Part shown: positions 1-7,000 of the stretch, one piece after another
How positions within the stretch are numbered: position 1 is the first letter of the stretch
How the letters are laid out: the number at the start of each line of letters is the position of its first letter
From: Fidelibacterota bacterium
GTDB lineage: Bacteria; Fidelibacterota; Fidelibacteria; Fidelibacterales; DSDE01
DNA: 13,189 nt
NCBI GenBank assembly: GCA_011049095.1
Contig: DSDE01000105.1
Span: 1 to 13,189, forward strand
Reading direction: 5' to 3'
Notes under the pieces: generated by a model
What the model was told of the DNA's origin: nothing
Database searches by the model: none
What the model saw: only the letters and a program-made list of their open reading frames with translations
Translations under genes and position numbers: made by a program

Positions 1-247
1 ACACATCTGTCCAAAATAAAATTTTCCTATTCACAAATCTCATTTTCCAAGTTGATTTAATCCGGGCATTCACGAATTCGGGATAAAGAAGATTGTGTTT
101 GAAGGCGGATAAGAGACGTGGCGCAATGAGGAGCACAAAACGAAAGCTGATGAGTGTGATAATGGCTTGTACGACCGAGCCGTCTATCTCAATCTCGCTT
201 TCCATCCCGATTGGTCGGGACCTTCAGGCAGAATCTTCCCCGAATTC

Positions 248-285
248 GTGACAGCCCCGGTCACTGATCCGTCCGTTGACGGACG
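248..285. repeat. Two adjacent short hairpins
   Basis: GTGAC (248-252) pairs with GTCAC (260-264) across a 7-nt loop. Directly after it, CGTCCG (270-275) pairs with CGGACG (280-285) around TTGA. Both are perfect short stems inside the non-coding left region. There is no T-run after them, so they are unlikely to be terminators. They resemble repeat-element palindromes. Confidence 0.5.
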
Positions 286-386
286 AAGTGCGGTTACTGA
301 GCGGAGTGGTATCCTAAGCTTGTCGAAAGGTCGAAGTGCGGTCACTGAGTGGTCGCTGAGCGGAGCCGAAGCGCGGAGTCGAAGTG
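284..386. repeat. Imperfect direct repeats, GAAGTGCGG-T-ACTGAG type
   Basis: A 21-bp unit at 284-304 recurs at 332-352 with two mismatches (core CGAAGTGCGGT-ACTGAG). Related partial motifs follow (GCTGAGCGG at 355-363, GTCGAAGTG at 379-386). This style of tCGAAGTG / CACTGAGCG repeat is a dispersed non-coding type I associate with environmental bacterial genomes. That association comes from memory, not from a search. Confidence 0.55.
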
Positions 387-389
387 TTG

Positions 390-435
390 CTTAATTTGGA
401 CCTGTCCGTCCCCTGACGGATCAAGCCAAATTAAG
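390..435. repeat. Nested inverted repeat (two-tier palindrome)
   Basis: CTTAATTTGG (390-399) pairs perfectly with CCAAATTAAG (426-435). Inside it, after symmetric 5-nt internal loops, TCCGTC (405-410) pairs with GACGGA (415-420) around CCCT. The result is a 10-bp plus 6-bp stem-loop of 46 nt. The layout resembles REP-type palindromes mobilised by Y1 (RAYT) transposases, but no transposase is visible in the window. No T-tract follows, so a simple rho-independent terminator is unlikely. Confidence 0.6.
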
Positions 436-458
436 AAGAAAAGGATAGTTGCAATAAA

Positions 459-498
459 TGAGATTTTGGGGGATTAAACCGAGAATCCACAAATCTCA
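459..498. repeat. Stem-loop with internal loop
   Basis: TGAGATTT (459-466) pairs with AAATCTCA (491-498). After an asymmetric internal loop, GGATT (471-475) pairs with AATCC (484-488), leaving an 8-nt loop. It lies 97 nt upstream of the broken DUF486 gene. It may belong to the same repeat element or be an upstream RNA structure. Confidence 0.45.
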
Positions 499-594
499 GT
501 TTTCATGACACTGTAATAAAGTATTGTAATCAGCATTCCAGATTATTTAGGACAGCAGTGATTTCTTAACAACAAGCTATTTTTAGAGGAAAAA

Positions 595-975
595 CTGAAG
601 AATCACCCGCTGATGACTATTTTTATGCTGAGTTTGAGCAATGTTTTTATGACCTTTGCCTGGTATGGCCACTTACAAAATTTATCCCATAAACATTGGC
701 TCATTGCCGCATTAATCAGTTGGGGCATTGCCCTTTTTTAATATTTGCTCCAGGTGCCAGCCAATCGTATCGGCCACCAAGTGATGGCCGTTGGGCAGTT
801 TAAAATTCTCCAGGAACTCATAAGCCTCTCGGTTTTTGTCCCTTTTACCCTTCTCTATCTCAAAGAAAAGCTCACCTTGGATTATCTCTATGCTGGGTTC
901 TGCCTGCTGGGGGCAGTTTTTTTTTATCTTTCGAGCCAAACTTTTTCCGGCATAAATCAATTTTTTATAAGATAA
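595..975 (+). pseudogene. DUF486/DMT-type small membrane protein, interrupted by one in-frame stop
   Basis: This is a small, four-helix, EamA/DMT-like inner-membrane protein of the DUF486 family (about 110-120 residues, function not firmly known). The family core is obvious: NVFMTFAWYGHL near the N-terminus, then SWGIALF, then YLLQVPANRIG, and LGAVFF near the C-terminus. Between ALF and YLLQVPANRIG, where relatives as I recall them carry Glu, the frame has TAA (739-741). The frame is otherwise intact on both sides, so a single G-to-T change from GAA explains it. The best Shine-Dalgarno (AGAGGA, 585-590) points to an in-frame CTG at 595, followed by KNHPLMTIF. The first ATG is at 613 with no good site before it. 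The start may therefore also have decayed, or CTG may be used. Reinitiation at the TTG at 745 is conceivable but would give only the second half. Confidence 0.8.
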
Positions 976-981
976 CACTCA

Positions 982-1012
982 TTCTGCATCAAAAATATTA
1001 TACTTTGCAGAA
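982..1012. terminator. Possible weak terminator hairpin between convergent genes
   Basis: TTCTGCA (982-988) pairs with TGCAGAA (1006-1012) across a 17-nt AT-rich loop. It sits in the 58-bp gap between the convergent DUF486 pseudogene and the EEP lipoprotein gene. The long loop and lack of a clean T-run on either strand make it a weak candidate. Confidence 0.25.
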
Positions 1013-1033
1013 AATGCGGTGTATCCAGTCGTC

Positions 1034-1975
1034 TCAGGGCTGAAATTCCCAATAGACCGGGCGATGATCAGAAAAGACTGTAAAATAGTCGCTGATGACT
1101 TTATCAAGGCGCAGTGTAGCTGACGTGGCGCTTTCATCTTCATCAAAGAGCGCCTTCCCAATGAGGATATGGTCTAAAAAACTGGGCCATGATGGATAGC
1201 TGTCCCAAATATTCTCACTATGGAAAGCTAATTCTTCCGTCACATAGCGAAACTGTTGAGGATTCTCCAAAAAAGCTTTCATTGTCCTTCGCCCGGTAGC
1301 CGTGCTAAAATCATCATTCCAGTCACCAACAACAATGATATTGCTATCGGCCTCTGTTGTCAGATATTCGTAAAGTATCTCACACGCTTCTTCACGTCTG
1401 GCGATGCCGTCATCACAGCATTTCATATGCAAGTTGATGAGCTCAAACTGAAAATCGCCACGGCGAATCAGGGTTTTCAGCGGCGGGCGGGAAGCAAAAG
1501 GATACAAATTTTCCAGAAAAAGCTCCCTGGTGTTTAGTATCGTAAATTCAGCGGATTGGTAGAGAGTCGCCATTCCCATATAGCGGCTTCTTTGAGAATG
1601 CACCACCTCGTAGCCCTCTATCAGACTCAGCAGCTCAAGAATGGCATCGTAATCCATCACTTCCTGAATGCAGTAAATATCAGCTTGCTGAATGGAGATG
1701 AGCTCGGCCAGGCGCTCTACCGTCACGTCGCTGCGGGGAAAATTGCGAATATTCCAGGTGACAATCTCAATCCGCTCTGGGTCATCAAGACAAACCAGTG
1801 TATCAAGCATCTGCAGCGGCGGCTTTTTCTCTGGTGGCAGACCCGGCTCAGCACAGCCGCTAATCAAAACAAATGCCAAAACTGTCAATACAGGAGATAA
1901 GCAGCACCGAAAAGACGGCAAAGCCCTTGCTCTAATTCTCTCAGTAAACTGTTTTGGAAAGAATCTTTTTTTCAC
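1034..1975 (-). CDS. Endonuclease/exonuclease/phosphatase (EEP) family lipoprotein
   Basis: This is a predicted exported lipoprotein with a DNase I-like metal-dependent phosphoesterase fold; the substrate (nucleic acid, phospholipid or other phosphodiester) cannot be told. Numbering from the GTG start at 1975-1973: a hydrophobic segment ends in a lipobox, LISGC, with Cys at about residue 41. EEP motifs follow in order: TWNIRNF (Asn about 75), IQE (Glu about 105), NLHMK (His about 183), GDWNDD (Asp about 218, Asn about 220), SFLDHI and a C-terminal SDHRPVYW. The whole catalytic set is present and the roughly 310-residue length is normal. The start is uncertain, as the frame has no ATG before the lipobox. 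GTG at 1975 begins a KKR n-region but makes a long signal. TTG at 1921 would give a more typical signal of about 22 residues, and TTG at 2017 is also open. No candidate has a convincing Shine-Dalgarno, suggesting coupling to the SEC-C gene whose stop lies at 2056-2054. Confidence 0.88.
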   Translation of the reverse strand: MKKRFFPKQFTERIRARALPSFRCCLSPVLTVLAFVLISGCAEPGLPPEKKPPLQMLDTLVCLDDPERIEIVTWNIRNFPRSDVTVERLAELISIQQADIYCIQEVMDYDAILELLSLIEGYEVVHSQRSRYMGMATLYQSAEFTILNTRELFLENLYPFASRPPLKTLIRRGDFQFELINLHMKCCDDGIARREEACEILYEYLTTEADSNIIVVGDWNDDFSTATGRRTMKAFLENPQQFRYVTEELAFHSENIWDSYPSWPSFLDHILIGKALFDEDESATSATLRLDKVISDYFTVFSDHRPVYWEFQP

Positions 1976-2053
1976 CGTGAAACTTACAGAAATCCGTTCA
2001 ATTAAACAAAACAACAAAAAACGCCATAATAAGGGGCTGTCTTCGCAAGAAAA

Positions 2054-2809
2054 TCAGTTCTCTTTTATCAGACAGCAATGTTTATACTTTTTCCCGCTGC
2101 CGCAGGGACAGGGTGCATTCCGAGGAATTTTCGTTCGCCGAACCGGTGCCCGTGGCGATGAATAAAGGTCAAGAGTATCCGGTGTTGGGTGCATTGACAG
2201 GCGCAGTGAAGACCCCCCATGTTTTTGGGATAGCTCCTCCGGCGTATATCCACGATTAGCCCAGATGCGCGAATTGTTTTTCAAATTTACCATGAGGCTC
2301 AACAGCATACCCATTTTCCCTTCATCTTTCATTGCCAGTCCTTCTTTCAAATACAGCTCAAGCACAATATCTATACTGGCATCTGCGCGGAAAAGCGCCG
2401 CCGCTTCTATGGCAAGGCTTTCAGCAAGCATCAGATTATTCGGAAAAAGTTCTCTGCGAGAAAAATCTATGAGTGCATCAAAATGGGGATTCGGCCCATT
2501 GTAAAAGGAATCAGCAAATTTTAAAAGCTCATCTTTTTCAGGAATAAAAAAAGGCTTCCCTTCGCTTTGGGCCATTATCTCCTCAATATCGTCGAAAAGC
2601 GCAATGGCTTCAATTACGAAATAGTCACCGTATCCATAGACATAGACACCTACATCAAGATACTCGCCGGGTTTCGGGATAATATTTTTTATTTCGTCTG
2701 CTTCAAGCTTTTCACTATTTTGAGAATTATAAATTTCTAAAATCTTTTCATAGTGAACAATGCCATAAAGATTGACCAGCGCTGCTAAATATTTTTCTAA
2801 TAATTTCAT
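2054..2809 (-). CDS. SEC-C zinc-binding domain protein of unknown function
   Basis: A 251-residue soluble protein. The last 20 or so residues form a SEC-C motif: PCPCGSGKKYKHCC, with Cys about 234 and 236 and the HCC at about 244-246. This is the small Zn-binding module also found at the SecA C-terminus, where it contacts SecB and ribosomes. The rest has no SecA-like ATPase. It is a mostly helical domain opening LLEKYLAALVNLYGIVHYEKILEIYN, a layout I recall in stand-alone SEC-C proteins of uncharacterised function. I chose ATG 2809-2807 because AAAGG lies 7 nt before it; the ATG at 2824 has no ribosome site. The gene is 70 nt downstream of the PAP2 gene and just upstream of the EEP lipoprotein gene, which sits in the same frame with one TGA between them. 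SEC-C identity is secure; role unknown. Confidence 0.85.
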   Translation of the reverse strand: MKLLEKYLAALVNLYGIVHYEKILEIYNSQNSEKLEADEIKNIIPKPGEYLDVGVYVYGYGDYFVIEAIALFDDIEEIMAQSEGKPFFIPEKDELLKFADSFYNGPNPHFDALIDFSRRELFPNNLMLAESLAIEAAALFRADASIDIVLELYLKEGLAMKDEGKMGMLLSLMVNLKNNSRIWANRGYTPEELSQKHGGSSLRLSMHPTPDTLDLYSSPRAPVRRTKIPRNAPCPCGSGKKYKHCCLIKEN

Positions 2810-2879
2810 TTTGCTGCCTTTCATTTTTTCAGATGATCGGGAAAGCAGAAGGCTTTATGTTAATAATCTAAAAACCTGT

Positions 2880-3464
2880 TCAAGCGCTTCTCCTTATCGA
2901 CAGCCAGAACTTCTCCTGCTTCTCTAAGCGAGAGCGAATGCTAACCCACAAATAATAGATGAGCAGCGCAATAAGAGCGCCATAAAATGCACCGACTATC
3001 ACATCTGCTGGATAGTGTTTGCCGATATAAACCCTGCTATAGGCAATCAGAGCGGCAAAGCCTCCCCACAGAAGCCACCAGCGGCGATAAAAAAGAACCA
3101 GCAGTATAGCAGCGCCCCAAAAATTGCTCGCGTGGTTGGAGGGCATTCCATATTTGCCGCCACATTTTACCAGTTGGCGCATTTCTGCTTTCACCGCCGG
3201 CTCATGACAGGGTCTAAGCCTCTGAAATGTGGGCTTCCAGATGCGGTAGGCCGTCATATCTGTTGCTGTGGCAGTCAAAATCAGCAATATCAGCAAAATA
3301 CGACCTCGCCTTTCCTGAAAGAGCGCCAGCCAGATAAAAAGCGCTAAAACAGGGACAAAAACCACAGCATCTCTGCTGACAAACAAAAAAAACTGATCAG
3401 CCCAAAGAGCCGTCAGTTTTTGATTAATCAATGTAAAAAGCCACAGATCAAGCCGCAGCAACAT
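2880..3464 (-). CDS. PAP2-family membrane phosphatase
   Basis: An integral membrane acid phosphatase of the type-2 phosphatidic acid phosphatase family, 194 residues with about five or six hydrophobic segments. Such proteins dephosphorylate lipid phosphates such as undecaprenyl pyrophosphate, phosphatidylglycerophosphate or lipid A phosphate. The tripartite active-site signature is complete: K77-P-T-F-Q-R-L-R84-P85 (KX6RP), P108-S-N-H111, and S143-R144-X5-H150-X3-D154. The second motif reads PSNH rather than the common PSGH; the catalytic His is kept. The substrate cannot be told; a BacA-independent undecaprenyl-diphosphatase or a PgpB-like role is most likely. Its ATG lies 2 nt after the TAG of the STAS-like gene and lacks a strong Shine-Dalgarno, so translation is probably coupled to that gene. 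Confidence 0.9.
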   Translation of the reverse strand: MLLRLDLWLFTLINQKLTALWADQFFLFVSRDAVVFVPVLALFIWLALFQERRGRILLILLILTATATDMTAYRIWKPTFQRLRPCHEPAVKAEMRQLVKCGGKYGMPSNHASNFWGAAILLVLFYRRWWLLWGGFAALIAYSRVYIGKHYPADVIVGAFYGALIALLIYYLWVSIRSRLEKQEKFWLSIRRSA

Positions 3465-3466
3465 TG

Positions 3467-3934
3467 CTATTCAATAAATTTAAAATCGTCTTCGAAATCA
3501 AATTTCTTTGGCGCTTTCAGAGCTTCGCTGCCAGAATATTCTCCCAGGAGCGGGTCCACATCTTCCGGCTCTCCGTATGTCTCTTTCAGGCCCTGCAGCA
3601 TCGTTTCAAATGCCTCTTCTGTTTCGATGATGTCAAAGGCATATTCGAGCTTCGCCAGCTTTATCAGATTGGTGACCTTAGGCTTTGGCGTGACCAGAAC
3701 GACTCGTCCGCCCTTTCCCAAAGTATAGCGACGGGCAAACATTAAGGCGCTGAAGCTTGTCAAATCATTGAATGTGACATCCTGAAACTGTAAAATAAAA
3801 TTTTTTACTTCTTCATTGAAAGCAGCCGCTGCAATTAATTCTCTTTTAAAACGAATGGTTCCAAGCACATCTAGATTCAGGTCCTTTACCCGAAAATAGG
3901 CATACTCACCATAGTATCTGCTATAAAACTCCAT
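3467..3934 (-). CDS. STAS-domain-like protein without the usual phospho-serine
   Basis: A 155-residue cytoplasmic protein. Residues about 43-110 fit the STAS fold of anti-sigma-factor antagonists (SpoIIAA/RsbV): FILQFQDVTFNDLTSFSALMF aligns with the beta-strand and phosphorylation loop, followed by GKGGRVVLVTPKPKVTNLIKLAKL and a terminal IIETEEAF. The canonical loop reads F-I-D-S-S-G; here it reads F55-N-D57-L58-T59-S60, so the phosphorylated Ser is Leu although the Asp is kept. The tail from about 115 on is acidic and lysine-rich (EDVDPLLGEY, FDFEDDFKF) and looks flexible. Such divergence suggests either a non-phosphorylated STAS scaffold or use of T59/S60. No partner kinase (RsbW/SpoIIAB) is nearby. 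The start ATG has GAGAGAG about 6 nt upstream. It is the first gene of the minus-strand cluster. The fold call rests on pattern only and is moderately sure. Confidence 0.68.
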   Translation of the reverse strand: MEFYSRYYGEYAYFRVKDLNLDVLGTIRFKRELIAAAAFNEEVKNFILQFQDVTFNDLTSFSALMFARRYTLGKGGRVVLVTPKPKVTNLIKLAKLEYAFDIIETEEAFETMLQGLKETYGEPEDVDPLLGEYSGSEALKAPKKFDFEDDFKFIE

Positions 3935-3969
3935 ATTTTGCTCTCTCTTTCCATTTTCTTTTCGAAAGG

Positions 3970-3998
3970 AAAATAAGATAATAATTATGATTTATCAA
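3970..3998 (-). promoter_or_regulatory. Candidate sigma70-like promoter for the STAS-PAP2 cluster
   Basis: On the minus strand, TTGATA (3998-3993) and TATTTT (3975-3970) are separated by exactly 17 nt. Transcription would begin near 3963, leaving a leader of about 29 nt before the ATG at 3934. Confidence 0.45.
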
Positions 3999-4038
3999 GC
4001 GAACTGTTGCCAATTAGTGATTTTTCTTGAATTATTCG

Positions 4039-4086
4039 TTGGGAATATGCCTGGAACAGCTTATTTTTCTGATGATAAAACAGGAG
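4039..4086 (+). promoter_or_regulatory. Candidate promoter and ribosome site of the AddA-AddB fusion gene
   Basis: TTGGGA (4039-4044) and TATTTT (4062-4067) are 17 nt apart, which would start transcription near 4074. AGGAG (4082-4086) lies 7 nt before the ATG at 4094 and fixes that start. The promoter is a moderate match; the ribosome site is strong. Confidence 0.4.
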
Positions 4087-4093
4087 TATTCTG

Positions 4094-7000
4094 ATGCAAC
4101 TTTTAAGCGGACTCACCGATATCTCAACCCTTGATCAAAACTGTCTGGTACAGGCCAGCGCCGGCACAGGGAAGACCTGGCACCTTTCTAAAAGGTATTG
4201 TGCTATCCTTGATGATTTTCTAAAGGAGCAAAAGTGGCCCCGCTGCAAGCATGGCAATATTCTGGTGCTGACCTTCACACGAAAGGCCGCTGCCGAGATG
4301 AAATCCCGTATTTTTCAGGAACTCCAGCAAATTCTTATTGAAAAAAAATCTGATTTATTGATAGATATGCCCGAATATGCTTCTTATCTTCGTCAGGCCG
4401 ACGAAGCCACTGCTCAGGAGCTCCTTCTAAGCTTTGGGCAAAACCGTATTACCACTATCGACAGCTTTAGCAGCACACTATTGCGAGAGTATTCAGAGGA
4501 AGCCGAACTGGACCCCCGTTTTGAAGTGCTGGATGAAAGCGCCGCCAATCATCTTTTTCAAGATTGCTTTCAGCAAATGATCTTAGCCGGCACCCAAAAA
4601 TCAGATCCGGACCTCTATACATTGCTGGCTGTTTACTCGGTCCACGGCATCGCGGAAATGCTCAAATTTTTAGAAAATCACTATGCGCTGCTGGGCCCAT
4701 TGGCTGAGCATTTGGAAACGCATAGTGAGGATGAACTGTGGCGCAAGTGGCTGGAAAACTATCTGCCCATGTTTGATGCTCAGCTCTGGAATGAAAAATG
4801 GTCCGAAGTCTTTCAGAATTTTGAATACTATTTCCCAAATCTTACTGAAAAACAGGCGATGACTCTTGAGAATGTCCGTCGGAAATTTCTAAAACTCAGC
4901 AGGACTGATGACCACGTTCAGGCACGGCTTCAATTTCTGAACTGGATTGCTGAAAACCTTCTCAAAAAGACTAATGACGGCTATAACAGCATCCTTTTTG
5001 GAAAAGGGAAAAAACTGAATCCCCAGCTTGGAGAGCTATATCAAAAGATGCAAAATGAGCTGCCCATAGAGAAAATCCTCAGCGTTCCCAATGAAGAAGA
5101 CAAAAAAACTCTGCCCAGGCTCAAAGCGCTGCTTCGTCTCTTTCATCGTTTTCGAGAAGCCAAACTAGCCAAAATGAACGAGCTGAATCAATATACATTT
5201 AATATCATAATCGAAAAAGCTGCAGCGCTCCTCACCGGCAATCCAAAACTAGCCGCAGACGCCGGCAAGCAGTTTGAGCATATACTCATTGACGAATTTC
5301 AGGATACCAATACGCTACGCTGGGAGCTCATCAGCGCCCTTTTTCGAAAAGGAAAAGAAGAGTGGCCCACAAAAGGGCTTTACATCGTCGGCGACAGCAA
5401 GCAGAGCATCTATAGCTTTCAGCAAGCCGATGTGCGGGTCCTCAATGGCCTGCGAAAACAGTTAGACAAAAATATCATCAACTTCCCCTTGCTGGGCAGT
5501 TTTCGCGTCAGCAGCCAGCTTAATGAACAGCTCTTTAAGCCGCTCTTTGAGAAACTGCTTTCCAAAGAAGAAGCCCAGGCCGACTATGACGTGGTTTATG
5601 AACACGCCGAGGTTCACAAAAAGAATCAACGCAAAGATTTTAAATATAAAGAATGCGATTCAGTGGCACACTTTGATTTTTGGGGCTGCAGCGAGAGCCT
5701 GAAAAAGAGCTTTTATACACCGGCGATCCATTGCGCCGAAGCTATTCGCGAAGCCCAGCAATGGCTCGAAAAAAACCGTAGCGCAATCGAAGCTACCCAC
5801 AGTGATTCTCCCGATATAGGCGTTCTCTTGCGCAGTTTTACAGAAATCAGCAGCTATCAGCAAGCATTCAATGAAGCTGGCTTTGATTATCAGATCATCG
5901 GCGGACGAGGGCTCTATTCGCGGCAAGAGACCTTTGATATCTATCATCTGCTGAAAGTTCTGGCGGATCCGGAAGGCAATGAGCTGCCGCTCCTGGGACT
6001 TCTACGTTCACCGCTTTTTTTGCTTTCTGATCTGGAGATAGAAATTCTCAGGGAAAAGAAAGAAATCTCCCTCTATCAGGCGCTGGGTGAAAGTGAGTTT
6101 GGCAAAGACTATTATCTGGGTTTAGAAAAACTGCGCAAACGAGCGGCAAAAGACCCAATCATGACCTGGCTGCCAGAGCTGCTGGCCTCTGGCCACCGGA
6201 TTCTGGGTTATGTCAGCGAGACCGACAATCGCCAAAGGCTGGCCAATTGGCACAAAGTGGCCGATGAGCTGCAGCTTCTCCAAAATAAGGGTCTGGGGCT
6301 CAGTGGACTTATTCAATACCTTGAACAGCAATTTGCCGAGCCAGAAAATAAGAGCCCTCAAGCGGACCTGCCGGGAACAGCTAAAATCCAGGTGATGACC
6401 ATCCACAAAGCCAAGGGTCTGCAATTCAAAACCGTGGTGCTGCCCAATCTAACGCTAAAACCCAAACCCAAAAGTGACCCCATTGCCATCGCTGAGCTGA
6501 AAAACCAGCAAGGCCAAAAACAAAATGAACTCTTTATCAAAGCCGAAGATAACAACGGCGCTATACTGAAAAAACTGAAAGAAAAACTGAATCGGGAAGA
6601 AGAAGCAGAAGATAAGCGGCTATTTTACGTGGCTGTCACCCGTGCGGAATTTAAAATCTGGTTTTTGGGAGATGCCGCGCTGAATCCCAAAAGCGAAGAA
6701 ACAGAGAGCGAAAACAACAAAGCGCCAGCAAAATACAAAACCATAGACCGCAAAAGCATCTGGGTCTCCAAAATAATGAAAGGATTGATGTCTGACGAGA
6801 ACAAACTCGAGAAAGTCAATAGCCTTAGCGCCTTTTCTGAGAAAATCAGCAGAATGCCTGGCCTGAGCTTTAGGGAGAAAGAATTTTACGAAGCAGCAAA
6901 GCTGCAGCAGATTCTCAAAGCTGAAAAAATCTCAGATATCCCTGAAACTGAAATCAGTGCAGCGGAGCTGCCTTTACCAAAAATCCCTGAGATTCCAAAG

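Larger units (their letters stand above)
35..466. repeat. 11-bp inverted repeat pair bracketing the left repeat region
   Basis: AAATCTCATTT at 35-45 is exactly matched in inverted orientation by AAATGAGATTT at 456-466. A direct copy of CACAAATCTCA is present at 32-42 and again at 488-498. The pair encloses the GC-rich repeat block, so it could be the ends of a small non-autonomous element. AT-rich 11-mers can also recur by chance, and no transposase is present. Confidence 0.3.
1..594. other. Repeat-rich region without a convincing gene
   Basis: No recognisable protein is encoded here. Long frames are open on both strands, including a minus-strand frame from an ATG at 205-203 that runs 68 codons off the window edge. 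The plus-strand frame around 113-390 translates the repeats themselves, giving a low-complexity Arg/Ser/Glu-rich C-terminus. Neither resembles a family I know. The stretch 240-435 is more GC-rich than its surroundings and packed with short inverted and direct repeats, listed separately. It is best read as intergenic DNA carrying a dispersed repeat element. If the minus-strand frame is real, its body lies outside the window. Confidence 0.5.

Noticed and set aside
167..394. 75-residue plus-strand frame with a TTG start
   Set aside because: Its second half is a translation of the direct repeats, giving low-complexity Arg/Ser/Glu sequence. It has no ribosome site and matches no family.
240..500. 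CRISPR array
   Set aside because: The repeats are unequal, irregularly spaced and too few, with no spacer pattern and no cas genes.
595..975. Stop-codon reassignment instead of a pseudogene
   Set aside because: TAA serves as the normal stop of the RRM gene and of this same gene at 973-975, so a recoded TAA is unlikely.
712..978. 88-residue minus-strand frame
   Set aside because: It is antisense to the DUF486 sequence, whose plus-strand translation is clearly the conserved one.
1692..2165. 157-residue plus-strand frame across the EEP and SEC-C genes
   Set aside because: It runs opposite to two genes with complete conserved motifs and has an implausible composition.
2054..2809. SecA fragment
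   Set aside because: Only the C-terminal SEC-C motif is shared; the rest has no DEAD ATPase or preprotein-binding motifs, and the protein has its own start and ribosome site.
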